64,000 nt of DNA from Chrysoporthe austroafricana. Lineage: Eukaryota; Ascomycota; Sordariomycetes; Diaporthales; Cryphonectriaceae. Below the pieces are notes generated by a model, which was given only the letters and a program-made list of their open reading frames with translations, ran no database searches and was not told the DNA's origin. The number at the start of each line of letters is the position of its first letter. The stretch's first letter is position 1. Position numbers and translations under genes: made by a program. Shown here piece after piece: positions 31,610-43,219 of the stretch. The stretch lies in assembly GCA_001051155.2 (NCBI GenBank), contig JYIP02000014.1, positions 281,182 to 345,181 of the forward strand. Reading direction: 5' to 3'.

Positions 31610-33183
31610 ATGCGCTTTGTCCAGCATGTTACCTCCTCCGAGGAACAAGCTGTTCTAGACGAGCCTGCACTTGCACCACCCACAGGAGATGCTGCGAATT
31701 TTGTGGACCCACCGAACTTGAATACTTTGGTCATCACTGTCACCATTGTGTGCTTAGCTTTGGTGACAGTCCTCCTCCTGCTTCGCCTCCTACCGCGAAT
31801 TTTTATCCACAGGAAGCTTCATATTGAAGATGGTTCGCATCAATATCTCACGCTGTCGTTCCTGTGACATACGAAACTAACGGAATCTATCGCAGTTCTC
31901 TCCATTCCCGCATTCGTACGTGCAGCCAGACTTTTCAGCTTCAGAGCAGCTTCTGACTTGAATGAGACAGGCCAATTTCAGCGCCCTCGCCTGGGTATTT
32001 ATTGAGATAGACTACACAACTCCGGGATGGTTTGTTCACCAGTGGAACTGGCATGTGAAGGACGTAATCAAACTCGGCTATGTTGGTCTTTCCGAATCTA
32101 CAGTGACTATCAGATGTCATGGCTAAGAAACGTTAACAGCTCGTCCATGTTGGCTCCACTTTCATCGCAGTGACGAGTAAGTCGCCTCTCTCATTGCTGC
32201 AATGTCTTGCCGGAAGCCATTGAGGATTTCGGGCAAGGTGGACTTGGTACTGCCCAATAAAATGTTTCGAGTACTAACCATCGAGTTTATAGTCATGCTG
32301 ATGAAGGCATCGATCATCATAGAATGGATTCGAATATTCGTGCCTGGCCGACAGCGGACTTTGTTCTTCTGGTGCGGATGGGGTCTCATTGCTATCAACA
32401 CTGGATTTTACGTCGCCGGAATCATTTCAGAGAATCTATCATGCACTCCATACGACTCGATTTGGGACATAACCATCGCAGACCGCAAATGTATTAACAT
32501 TAAGGCCATGGACATCGCCTCTGCTGTTATCGACTTTGTCTCCGACTTGGCCGTCATCATTTTGCCGCAGCAGATCATCTGGCGACTGAAGATGTCTAAT
32601 AAGACTAGGTTTGGTCTATCTCTGCTCTTCTCAATGGGTGCCTTGTACGACACCTTCCATTTTCCTCCCTCTGATTAAGTATATAATCTCACAAAAGCTT
32701 GATAGTGCTCTGGTTGCCTCAATATTCCGATGTATAGCTACCGTGAGGTACCACAAGTCATCCGACGCAACTTACTGGGTAGCCCCAGTCGCGCTCTGGG
32801 CATTTGCAAGGTTAACAGCCCTGTTCTTGATCTTTTGCATGCCTTCGATGCCGAAGGCCCTGAAAGATCTCGGCATTAGCCCCGCAATCGAGGCGTCGGT
32901 GCGGTCAGTCACAAGCCGCTCTACTCTGAAGAAGACGGCTGCCATCTCAAAGAACCCGGCAAGTGGACCCTATAACGCATCCTCTTCGAGCTCGAATATG
33001 CAGCGAAAATGCAGAAAGAATAGTCTGCTCCTCACGGACTTGTCCATGGTTACGGTCGTGGAGCACCAGCGCTCCGAGTCGACTGAGCATCTCAGAAGTC
33101 CTAACCAGTGTGGAGGCATTTTGCGGACCAACACATTTCAACAGCAACAAGAAATCGCCGCGCACTCGGAAGGGCGCGTCTAA
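31610..33183 (+). pseudogene. Fungal rhodopsin/Pth11-like integral membrane protein, frameshifted
   Basis: A seven-TM protein of the fungal rhodopsin-domain/Pth11-like group. The first part gives NFVDPPNLNTL and a TM segment ending LLRLLPRIFIHRKLHIED. After a region disturbed by stops (31870-32200, where HQWNWHVKDV fits the family) a long frame reads VMLMKASIIIEWIRIFVPG, GFYVAGIISENLSCTPYD, CINIKAMDIASAVIDFVSD and LPQQIIWRLKM. At about 32645 the frame must shift by one base, since the next family piece (SSDATYWVAPVALW and FCMPSMPKAL) lies in another frame up to 33183. No standard intron bridges the shift. Such genes are frequent next to secondary-metabolite genes; no substrate or role can be given. 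Confidence 0.7.
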
Positions 33184-34307
33184 GCTTAGTATATAGGAGA
33201 AAATTTTGGCCGTCAACATCCCTGGGCGGCAAGTGATGGCCAATGCCCAAGATGAAGCTTTCTTTGCAATCATTTGAGGAAGAGGCGTTACACTCCACTA
33301 CGAGAGAGTACATGGTACAGAATCTTCGTACGCAAGTGTTTGGTCCATTGCAGCCAACCGCAGGAAATTGGACGGTCAGGTAATGCCATGGCTATCTGTG
33401 CTGTTTCATTGGTGGCACGAATGCATCTTGTGATGACAGCATAGCCGAAGTCGATATTACCGACGTAGCAAGGATTGCCATCCAGCTAATCTCATGTCCT
33501 GAAAATGGACCACATGCAGATACGAGGCTTACACTGGGACCTCTAGGGGTTCAGTTACCGTTTGCGCATCTTCACTGCTGTTTAAACTAGTATTTGGTTA
33601 TTATTAAATTTATTTCTTTCTGTTATTTCTTTATAGATTTTTTTATAAATTAACTAAATATTTTTAAAATTACTATTTATTATATGTTTAATTTCTTTTT
33701 TTATAAAATAAAATTTTTTAACTTTTAAATTCTATTATAACATATATTTATACACGTTTTAAAATCTTGTATTACAAAGAAAAGCATTTAGCATAAACTA
33801 ATTTTATTAATTTACTTCACTATCTTTTCTTTTTCTTTAATTTAAAACCTACATATCTACTCTCAGTGGCTCTGCCTTGGCTTCTTTCTTTCGTCCATGA
33901 ATGATGTGGTGCCATTTCTGAGTCAGGTTTGAGAGAAGAAAGCATCTGTGCACATATTATATCGAGTTGGTGGCGTGACACGTCACCCCGAACGTCTGTT
34001 GGTTACATAGCAAGACGTGAGCACCGAAACGTAGGAGATGAAATCGGCTATTCCGCTTGAGGCCTCGGCTCCCTGCAATCCATGCGTTTGGTTGATATTG
34101 CCTGATCTACGGGATTCAGCAGGAACACGGCCCATCCATCCTCTTCTCCTACAATTGTGGGCCACAAGAAAGAGTATGATTATGTAGAGTTCGTCCTCGA
34201 ACCCAACTTTACATCTCATTGAAACTTCGGTACTACTTCATACTCACCACATGCTTCGTCGAACGCCGCTCAATTTCGCTCACACCTGCAATTGCAACAC
34301 GTTGACC
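33184..34307. other. Intergenic interval with AT-rich island
   Basis: The stretch from about 33590 to 33850 is almost pure A/T with T-rich runs and no coding content, similar in kind to the island at 27.7-27.9 kb. The remainder is unremarkable and includes the P450 promoter. Confidence 0.6.
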
Positions 34308-36099
34308 ATGGAGTCTTTGCTGACATGGGCGAGATATTTCATCTTGTTCTTGATTCCATACGTATGCCGCACGGTTGAGCTGTGGTCGAGAGAACAGAAT
34401 ATTTACTGGTACCCTGAGACAGATACTGTTGTTCGGTTACCGCAGCCTGTTGCATCCATTGAAGCAATACCCGGGGCCATGGCTGGCTAAGATCACTGAC
34501 GGATATGCTGGCTACCACGCCATCTTCATGCGCTTTCACTTGGCCACGATGCAAGACCACACAAAATATGGTCAGGCAAGAGTTTTCTTTGAATCTGATT
34601 CAGAGCTGCGCTGATATCAATTTATACCAGGGTCGGTTTACCGACAGGGTCCGAATAAGCTTGTCTTCAATTCGGCGAATGCTCTCCAAGGTACGACTGT
34701 TTTGAAACTCCCACCTGCCTAACTTCAAGTAACCTGGCCAGATATTTATAACAATGAGCGGGTTGCGAAGTCCTTCGTCTACACCCTACTGCTAAGAGCA
34801 AAGACATCACCAAATATCTTCAACTGCCTCGACAAGCAATTGCACCGCGCTAAACGCAAAGTCATCGGCCAAGCTGTGACCGAGCGAGCTATGCGTCTAT
34901 TCGAGTCTACACTGCAGCAACAGGTTGATATCTTTATTCAACAGCTCTTAGACTCAGGCAAGGAGCCGGTTGACATAACTCCTCGGTGCAGGTGGGTAGG
35001 GCTTGATACCATCGGCCTCCTGGCCTTTGGGTTCGAGTTGAACGTGCAGCGAGACCCAGAGTACCGCTTCATACTGAACGGAATGTTTGCTGGCAACTAC
35101 AAGAGCAACTGCTTCTTCCAATTCCCTCTGCTCTATAAATTGGGCCTCGAAAGTCTCCTCGTTAGTGTAAGTGGCCGCAGCCGAGAGAGATTTCTCGCTG
35201 TCCTGGACCGAATGACCACGACTCGCCTAGGACAGGGAAAATTTGCTCGAAAGGATTTGGTTTCCTTTGTGGCCGAAGATTCCCAGAGCGCCAGTCTCGA
35301 CGACGCTCAGCTGCGAGAGCTGCTACTTTCCGAGGGCCTCTTCTTTGTCTCCGCAGGTGGAGACACAACTGCCACAGCCCTGAGCGCATTCTTCTTTTAC
35401 ATCAGCCGGAAGACCAACATGGAGGCGTATAAGAAGCTTGCAGACGAGGTGCGGAACGCATTCTCGAGTGCTGCCGAGATCCATAGCGGCCCCCAGCTTT
35501 CCGGCTGCCACTACCTGCGCGCTTGTATTGACGAAGCGATGTAAGTAATCATGCCATCTAACTGCACCTTGTCCCTGAAAAAATATCGATTGACTCACGG
35601 TAACGACAGGCGCATGTCTCCACCCGTATCGGGCATCCCATGGCGACAGCTTGCCGAGGACGACCCACACAAGGGTGAGCCGTTCATAGTGGACGGCCAT
35701 GTAGTCCCTCCCGGCACGCAAGTAGGCGTCTGTACATACGCACTCCACCATAACGAGGATTACTTTCCTGAGCCGTTCGTGTTCCGGCCAGAACGCTGGC
35801 TTGTCACGGACGAGGCGGAGCTCGCGAGGTCCCGCTCGGCCTTTGCTCCCTTTTCCATCGGTGCTCGCGCCTGTGCTGGTAAGGCAATGGCATACCTGGA
35901 GTCGAGCTTGGTCATTGCCAAGACGTTCTGGTTTTTCGACTTCGAGGCTGCGCCTGGTGAGTTAGGTCAGGTCGGCGGAGGCACACCTGGAAAAACGAAC
36001 GGCAGGGGCAGGGCGGATGAATATCAACTTCATGATATTTTCGCGGCGTCTCATGATGGACCGTACCTTGTTTTCCACCCGCGCGGGGGCGCTCATTAA
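34308..36099 (+). CDS. Cytochrome P450 monooxygenase, five exons
   Basis: A microsomal P450 likely to oxidise the cluster product. Exons 34308-34361, 34423-34570, 34631-34690, 34742-35540 and 35610-36099 join in phase to 516 residues; introns are 51-69 bp with GT/AG ends. The N-terminus is a membrane anchor (LLTWARYFILFLIPY), followed by the proline hinge HPLKQYPGPW. The I-helix oxygen-binding motif AGGDTT is at 292-297. ExxR (Glu352-Arg355) is split by the last intron, and PERW follows. The haem loop FSIGARACAG places the ligand at Cys442. No damage was found. The type resembles fungal multi-exon P450s of trichothecene/fumitremorgin-like clusters, but the subfamily was not determined. Confidence 0.93.
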
Positions 36100-37027
36100 G
36101 CAATCGGAACGATGGGAACGGCCTCCTGGGTATTTGGTGTGGGACGGGTGGGAGAATAGCAAATAATAGGGCAAGGACAACCACGGGCTGGCAGTTGAAT
36201 CAAGTCGTTGGTCGATGCAGCGACTAGCGTTACCAAGTACCATCATTGCCGTTGAGGAAGCCCTGCTAACACGATAGACACTTGGTGCTGTGACCTGTTT
36301 CATAAAATATCTAGATGCTCGGCCACATAACACGCGGGCAGTACGTCTTGGTTACAGCAGATCCACTGATTAGTCTTTCCATCTGACCCACAGATGGGTT
36401 CAGCCACAGGCCTTCTTTCTCTTTTCATTTGTCCACATCAGACCGCGAAGAGGTCATAGTCGGTTTTCCACCTCAGGCTATCATGTTCAATGCCGATCCG
36501 GCCGTGCCCCGGTCCTGCATAGGATAAAAGCCGGCTAAATACTCCCTGCTACCGGTACTCCACTGAAACCATGTATCGGTGAAGTTTTGATCCGAAGTTG
36601 TCCCCATCACCACCAAGATGACGTCGCAATCCCCTTCGACCAGGCGTGCGCCGCCATACTGAACATAGAAATAAGACAAGCGTCTAGCGTTCGGTCGCAG
36701 CGTTGCCACGAGAAGTGGTTGCGTTCTCCATGTCTTCTCCAAGTTATTGTCCATATTGGCACCCATGGCTGTCTGTACCATGGTGAAGATTCCCTGCGGG
36801 ACCTCCACAGTCCTCCACAACCCCCGCCGGGAAGATCATGATGCGGACATGGAGAGGTGGGCCTGAAGTCCACGTCGGCATATACGGCAACGCAGAGGGG
36901 TTCACATTCAGCCGGCACAATGCGGTATATAAGACGATGAAGCCGTGAGCTCTTTTCTAGAAATGGTTTGCGGCGGGAGCGACACACCTTCTGTAGCCAT
37001 CGTGCTCAGTCCAGGACACATCACGCC
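36100..37027. other. Intergenic interval with a doubtful minus-strand frame
   Basis: Contains a 115-codon open frame on the minus strand (36473-36820, lacking a proper ATG at its start) with a mixed composition and no recognised family. It may be a relic exon or chance. The last 200 bases are the upstream region of the GH3 gene, with a TATAT element at about 36926. Confidence 0.4.
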
Positions 37028-39540
37028 ATGGTGAAGTCGACTCTAGCACTGGGCAGCCTGGCTGTCTTGGGCAAGACAGCTCTCGCGAATTTCAGCTTCC
37101 CAGACTGCACCTCTGGTCCCCTTGCCAACAACTCTGTGTGCGACACCTCTCTGGGTGAGGCACCTCCCGTGGGCCGTTATAATTATTAACATTGTCGACC
37201 TCCAGACTAACACCCAGCACAGACCCCATCACACGAGCAAAGGCCTTGATATCGTTACTCACCACCGCCGAGAAGATCAATGCCACGATATCCGCATCCC
37301 CCGGGGTTCCGAGGCTTGGTCTTTCCGCCTATGACTGGTGGAGTGAGGGCCTCCACGGAGTGGCTACCTCGCCAGGGGTGACCTTCAACCCGGACAACGC
37401 GTCGGACTTTGGCTCGGCCACATCCTTCCCCCAGCCAATCACTATGGGCGCGGCCTTCGACGACGACCTCATCCACGCAGTAGCCACCATAATATCCACC
37501 GAGGCCCGCGCCTTCAGCAACAATGGCAGAGCAGGTCTGGACTACTGGACGCCCAACATCAACCCCTTCCGCGATCCCCGCTGGGGACGGGGCCAAGAGA
37601 CGCCTGGCGAGGACCCATTCCACTTGTCTTCGTACGTCATGGCCCTGATCGCTGGCCTCCAAGGGACAGAGGACACGGAGGGGAGTGTCAATGGCAAGTA
37701 CAAGAAGGTCGTATCTACTTGCAAGCACTTTGTAGGGTACGACGTCGAGTCCTGGAACGGCAACTACCGCTACCAGTTCGACGCGTCCATCTCCACGCAG
37801 GATATGGTCGAGTACTACATGCCGTCCTTTCAAGCATGCGCGCGTGACGCCAAGGTCGGAGCGTTCATGTGCTCCTATAATGCCGTGAACGGCGTGCCAA
37901 CCTGTGCGGACGACTGGTTGTTGAACGATGTCCTGCGGAACCACTGGAATTGGTCTTCCGCTACCACATGGGTGACTAGCGACTGTGACGCGGTGCAGAA
38001 CGTTTTCCTACCACATCGATGGGCCGGCTCCAGAGCCACCGCCGCCGCCGCGTCTCTCAAAGCCGGTACGGATGTCAACTGCGGGACATACTACTCGCAC
38101 CACCTTGGCGAGGCTTACCAGCAGGGCCTCATCAATGATACAGACCTTGACACAGCGCTGACTAGGCTCTACAGCAGCCTCGTAACGCTTGGCTTCTTCG
38201 ATCCCGCCGCGGACCAGCCATATCGGGCGCTGGGGTGGGAAGACGTCAACACCCCTGAGGCGCAGTACCTCGCGTACCTCGCCTCAGTGGAGGGGACGGT
38301 ATTGCTGAAGAACATCAACAATACCCTCCCACTCACGACCGAGAGCCTGCAGGGCAAGAAGGTCGCCGTGCTGGGGGACTGGGCCGCAGCCACGACGCAG
38401 ATGCAGGGCTCGTACCACGGCGTCGCGCCGTACCTGCACTCGCCGCTGTACGCCGTGCAACAGCTGCTCGGGAACGATAGCGTGCTGTACTCGGCGGGCC
38501 CCAGCTACGGCGACCCCACAACCAACAGCTGGGACACAATCTGGGAGGCCGCGGACGCGGCGGACGTCCTCCTATACTTCGGCGGCATCGACGACTCGGT
38601 CGAGTCCGAGGGGATGGACCGCGTGAGCCTGGCATGGACGGGCGCGGCGCTCGACGTGATTGGCGAGCTCGCACTGTCTGGCAAGCCGCTCGTCGTGGTG
38701 CAGATGGGCGGCGGCCAGGTGGACAGCAGCCCGCTGGCCGCCAACCCGGGCGTCGGCGCGCTGCTCTGGGCCGGCTACCCGGGCCAAGACGGCGGGCCCG
38801 CGATCCTAGATGTCATCACCGGCAAGCGAGCGCCTGCCGGCCGCCTACCGCTCACCCAGTATCCCGCAGACTACATCACCAACGTCTCGATGACGGACAT
38901 GTCCCTGCGGCCGGACGAGGCGAGTAGCTTCCCCGGGCGCACGTATAGGTGGTATGACGGCGAGGCCGTCTTTCCGTTCGGCTACGGGCTGCATTATACC
39001 ACCTTCACGGCGGAGATGAGCCTACCGGGCACAGCGACGAGCTTTGACATAGCAAGCCTGACGAACAACTGCACCGGCGTAGACTACATGGACCTCTGCC
39101 CCTTCGCCTCGATCCCCGTGACGGTCAGCAACACGGGTAGCACGCTCTCCGACTACGTAGCCTTGCTCTTCGTCAAGGGCGAGTTTGGCCCCACGCCGTA
39201 CCCAATCAAGACGCTCGTGGCGTACCAGCGTGCACATAACATCTCGGCTGGCTCGACTGGTACGGTCACTCTTAATCTAAACCTGGGCAGTATTTCGAGG
39301 GTAGACGAGAATGGCAACAGAGTTCTGTATCCAGGTAGTTATAGTCTCATGCTTGACCTCGAGCCGGGTTTGGCGGCGGTCAACTTTACGCTGACCGGCC
39401 AGGAAACGGTCCTCGACCAATGGCCAGCCGCGCCCCCGGGAAGAAAGGGCTCTGGCCCGGTTGAGGTAAGTCAGGGGTATTTCGTTGGCGGATATGGGAC
39501 GGTGAATGATGCTGGTGGGGAAACATATCTATCCAGCTGA
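37028..39540 (+). CDS. GH3 beta-xylosidase, secreted
   Basis: An extracellular exo-1,4-beta-xylosidase that trims xylo-oligosaccharides to xylose. Two exons, 37028-37154 and 37223-39540, with a 68-bp intron (GTGAGG donor, CTAAC branch, CAG acceptor), give 814 residues. The signal peptide MVKSTLALGSLAVLGKTALA precedes FSFPDCTSGPL, the standard mature start of fungal beta-xylosidases. Further marks are YDWWSEGLHGVA, NINPFRDPRWGRGQETPGEDP, CKHFVGYD, and TSDCDAV with nucleophile Asp296. A GH3 C-terminal domain (FPFGYGLHYTTF) and an FnIII-like end follow. Many N-glycosylation sites. GC-rich and intact. Works with other xylan enzymes such as CE5. Confidence 0.96.
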
Positions 39541-41146
39541 GAGTGGACGCGTCGACAGGCGAGGAAACCGTCCTGCGTCACAAGTCATAACGCGTTTTGA
39601 TAGTTTGAATACGACAGCTCACCAATCTTTTTTTTGCGCCCATGACTAGTGGATACTGAAGCTCCAAATTCATGAAAGTTTCATCCTCTATTGGCGTGTC
39701 TTAAAGGCGTCAATGATTTTATTAAGCATTCGACAAGACTAATAGAGTCCATCTCGGTACAACAGAGACAAAGTACAATTATGTCGTTTGACTACAGTTG
39801 CAATAGCAAACGAGGCTTTACCGGAGTAGCGTCAGCCCTGGAGAAATTCGAAAAAGATTTGTGAAAGGAAAGAAAAGTCTGGGCGTCGCTAGGAAGGCGA
39901 AGTTTTATATAGAAACACTTTCCTGTGCTAGTGCAAAGGCTATGGTAGACAGGATGGCGACGTCAAAACAAGCAAAGACATGGCGGATATATGGCGGAGT
40001 AGTTGACGTGACCTTGTAGCGAGGTTGTAATAGCTTTTTAACGAAGTGAGAGCAGCGTAAAGTTTTGCCTAGCTTCGTCCAAGGAATACATTTACGAGTG
40101 TCAGCAGAGGGACCACATGCAAGATAGCTGGCAGAAGCATGTTGCATAGTTTTCAGATAGTTTTGACAGCGTGACGAGATTACATTACTATTATTATATC
40201 AGCAGTCAAGACGAATGCAGTATACAATTCCTCGACACTGGTACCTCCCGTACGCTCTGAACTGGAAGGCGAGCTTAGAGGTTCTTCGCTATTCCCGCCA
40301 AATCCTCAAGATCTCACAGCTAGCCCAGGATCCCGAGTCCTTTATAGACCGTATTTACGCTGTCCTTGACCGTTTGTACCATTTCTCTGCCCCCCTCTCC
40401 TCCCTCTTTCTTTCATAAGTGTCTAGTTCCAGCAACTCACCATCCACATGCGTTGAATACATCCAAATAGACGCCTAAGTCAGCCCAAGGAGTACCAGTC
40501 CCGAGTCCCTACGAGAAGTGGTGACTCCCCCGTAAAGTATCTAATCAATAACCCGTTAGTCTGCACGTTATATTTCGAGGACTGCCACCGAAAGTGTGAT
40601 AGCCACCGTAAGCCCAAGTGTCTGACCAGAGCCGGTGTGTAATTATACGTAAGAATGAGTCTACCTGTCCCTTCTTTCGGTGGTGAATTCGAAGGCATCT
40701 CGCGCGACATGTTCCAAGCATATTACGGAGCCGGAGGCCAGTTTTGGACGACTAATTATTGGTACAGTTAAGATTGATGACAGAACCGCTATCGCTCTAT
40801 AAGTTTGTGAAGCCAGGTCGCCATATACCACGCGCGCCAACCCGTCTCGGTCTTCGACCTAGGATTTTTAAGTGCCTGTTCCGAAGACCGTCAAGACATG
40901 GTGTAACCTTGTCGTCCACTGCCCGGACGAATTAATGTCGTCAGAAATATAATAGTGCTTTTGGTCATCGCGACCCAGATCCATTTTCCAGCATTCATGC
41001 CTCTTGACACCTGTGGATATCACGCCCCTCTAGTCTCCAAACCAAACTAGACGCCGAGCCCAGATGATCCGCTCCGAAATAATAGCATGACATAAATACT
41101 AACATTATGTTTTTCCTTCCCGGCTATATGCCGCTGCCGCCGCCCC
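39541..41146. other. Intergenic interval
   Basis: No supported gene in 1.6 kb. A plus-strand open frame of 67 codons at 40215-40418 (reading NWKASLEVLRYSRQILK) has helical, coding-like content but no family. The sequence is AT-richer than both neighbours. Confidence 0.45.
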
Positions 41147-43219
41147 TCAGTCCACCGTCTTCCCGTCGCAGTCAGGGATGGTCACCCCGTCCTTGAGGTT
41201 CCGGTTGACGTCCATCAGGCCCCAGTGGTCCTCCCAGTTCTGGGTGCCGTTGTCGTAGATGATCTTCCATGGCTCGTCGAAGCTCTCGAACCAGAAATAC
41301 TGCGTGCCGTTGGCCAGGGCCTGGCAGACCCAGTCGTCCATGAACTGGTTCATCTCGTCGATGCCGGCGACCGCGGCGTCGGGACAGTCGGTGACCACGT
41401 CGGTCCCGCAGTCCGTGCCGCCCTGGGAGGGCCACCCCGTCTCGGCGATGATGTTCTTGGACGTGTCGTTCTTGAAGTATGCACCGTCATGCTCGGTCCA
41501 GAAGGAGTACGTCCAGGCGGCGGCGTCCTTGGCGTTGACGCCGCCGAAGAAGGGGTGAATATTGGCCATGATGTAGTCGGATGCCTCGGCGAGGTCGGCG
41601 GTCCAGTCGGTGCCGAGGTCGGACGTCGCCACGGGGAGGCTCATGCCCTTGGCGGTGATGTTGGTGCGCACCTCGGACAGGAGGTCGCTCAGCTGGGTGA
41701 CGGTCATCTGCTCCCGGTACAGGATCTCGTTGGCGACGATCACGCCCGCGAAGGGGTTGTCGCCATACTTGTCCAGGATGTCCCACATCTGCGCCAGCTG
41801 GCGCGCGCCGGTGGTGCCATTGTTGTCCTGCCACACGCCCATCCAGATCCTGATGGTGCTGTTCATCTGGAGCCGGTCGACGGCAGTGAGGAGCATCTCC
41901 GTCTGGTTGCAGTCCGTGCCGTACAGGCGGATCGTGTTTGTCAGCTGTGAGAGGACGGCCAGGTCCCGGGTGACGTTGTTCTGCGAGGGCGGGTCGGTGA
42001 GGCACGCCGGGTACTGGGTGTTGATGGGCGTGTAGTCGATCCCGGGGAAGACCTTGTGGAGGCTCGGGTTGTTGAGAAGCTTCTTGATCTCGGGGCTGTT
42101 GATGTCCAGATCGCCGTTGGCGGCCGTATCGTCGGCTGCGGATCCGGAGCCGGAGGAGTGGTTCTTGACCACCCCAAAGTACACCCCAAGGGCGATGCCA
42201 AGCGCCACCAGCGCCGCGACGCCGACCCCGACTATCCACCGCCACCTCCTCGCGCTGGAGCCCTGCTTGGCGAGCCACGCTGACTTCTCGGCGCCGCCGC
42301 CGTTCCCGAGGTCGTACGTGCTGCCGCCGCCGCCCTGGTAGCCCGTGCTTGCGTTCTGAACAGCGTTATACTGACCACTGCCGTCACGACCGCTTCTCGC
42401 CCCGACCAGGTCGCCGATGGCACCTATCATGCCCGCGGCGCCGCCCGCCGCGACCGGGCCAGCATGCCCGCCGCTGCGGTTGCTCGTCCCGCCGAGGCTC
42501 AGCATGCTCCTCCTGTGCTGGCCGTTCTGGCCGTACTCGAGCCCGTCGTCGCCGTCGTCGTAGATGTCGTCGGGGTTCAGGTAGCCAAGGGGCGCGGTGC
42601 CGTAGCCCGAGTAGCCGCGGTACGGGTCGTCGGTGTACGGGGCGTAGGCCGGCGAGGCCTCGCCCATGGGGACGGCGGCCGCACTCAGCTGCTGCGTGCT
42701 GGAGTGGGAGCTCCTGTCCCCCGCGGTCCCACCGCCGCCGGTGTACGGCGCGGGGCCCGGCCGGAGGTTCTGTTCTGGGGCGCGTGTTGGCGACATCTGG
42801 TGCACATGCGGCGGAGGGGCCGGGCTGTCCATGGCCTCGACGCCGCTGTCTCTTGCGTTTCTCTCTGCCACGTCGTAAGCGATGCCTGCGACACCTCCTG
42901 AAGCGGCACGGCCGAAGTTGTCCGCACCTGGGGTGATGTTGCTCATGGGCGGGTAGTAAGGCCCCTGGGGAACGCCGTGTCTCTCCTGTGCCTGTTGGTA
43001 TGAGGGCGGGTCGGCGCCCATTCCAGCTGCCGCGTTTGTGCCGTCCCTGCTTAACCTCCTACTCGCCCGTAGTTGTCGAAAGGCCGAGTCAGGGTGTGCA
43101 GCAGGCCCGGTCATAGACTGTCCCGAATGTCTCCCAGAGCTTGGGCTTGAGGGTGAGGAGCCGGGAGAGAAGACCTCCCTCCCAGCCCCCTCTTCAGACT
43201 CGTAATAGTAGCGCGGCAT
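41147..43219 (-). CDS. btgC: GH17 endo-1,3-beta-glucosidase, type II membrane protein (btgC-like)
   Basis: A cell-wall glucanase held in the plasma membrane, acting on beta-1,3-glucan during wall remodelling. The 690-residue protein has a long, low-complexity cytosolic N-terminus (Ser/Pro/Gly-rich), one TM helix at about 325-350 (IVGVGVAALVALGIALG), a short linker and a GH17 barrel. Catalytic residues: acid/base Glu498 in VIVANEILYR and nucleophile Glu593 in IIAETGWPS; WFESFDEPWK marks the C-terminal edge. The frame is open up to 43444, but the Met at 43219 starting MPRYYYESEEG is the family start. This layout matches Aspergillus btgC proteins. Single exon, intact. Confidence 0.93.
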   Translation of the reverse strand: MPRYYYESEEGAGREVFSPGSSPSSPSSGRHSGQSMTGPAAHPDSAFRQLRASRRLSRDGTNAAAGMGADPPSYQQAQERHGVPQGPYYPPMSNITPGADNFGRAASGGVAGIAYDVAERNARDSGVEAMDSPAPPPHVHQMSPTRAPEQNLRPGPAPYTGGGGTAGDRSSHSSTQQLSAAAVPMGEASPAYAPYTDDPYRGYSGYGTAPLGYLNPDDIYDDGDDGLEYGQNGQHRRSMLSLGGTSNRSGGHAGPVAAGGAAGMIGAIGDLVGARSGRDGSGQYNAVQNASTGYQGGGGSTYDLGNGGGAEKSAWLAKQGSSARRWRWIVGVGVAALVALGIALGVYFGVVKNHSSGSGSAADDTAANGDLDINSPEIKKLLNNPSLHKVFPGIDYTPINTQYPACLTDPPSQNNVTRDLAVLSQLTNTIRLYGTDCNQTEMLLTAVDRLQMNSTIRIWMGVWQDNNGTTGARQLAQMWDILDKYGDNPFAGVIVANEILYREQMTVTQLSDLLSEVRTNITAKGMSLPVATSDLGTDWTADLAEASDYIMANIHPFFGGVNAKDAAAWTYSFWTEHDGAYFKNDTSKNIIAETGWPSQGGTDCGTDVVTDCPDAAVAGIDEMNQFMDDWVCQALANGTQYFWFESFDEPWKIIYDNGTQNWEDHWGLMDVNRNLKDGVTIPDCDGKTVD

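Noticed and set aside
32640..32700. Intron restoring the rhodopsin-like frame
   Set aside because: The only GT-AG pairs there are too short or lead into the wrong phase, so a frameshift is the simpler reading.
41225..42936. Long plus-strand frames opposite the GH17 gene
   Set aside because: Antisense shadows of a GC-rich coding region; no start context or domain.
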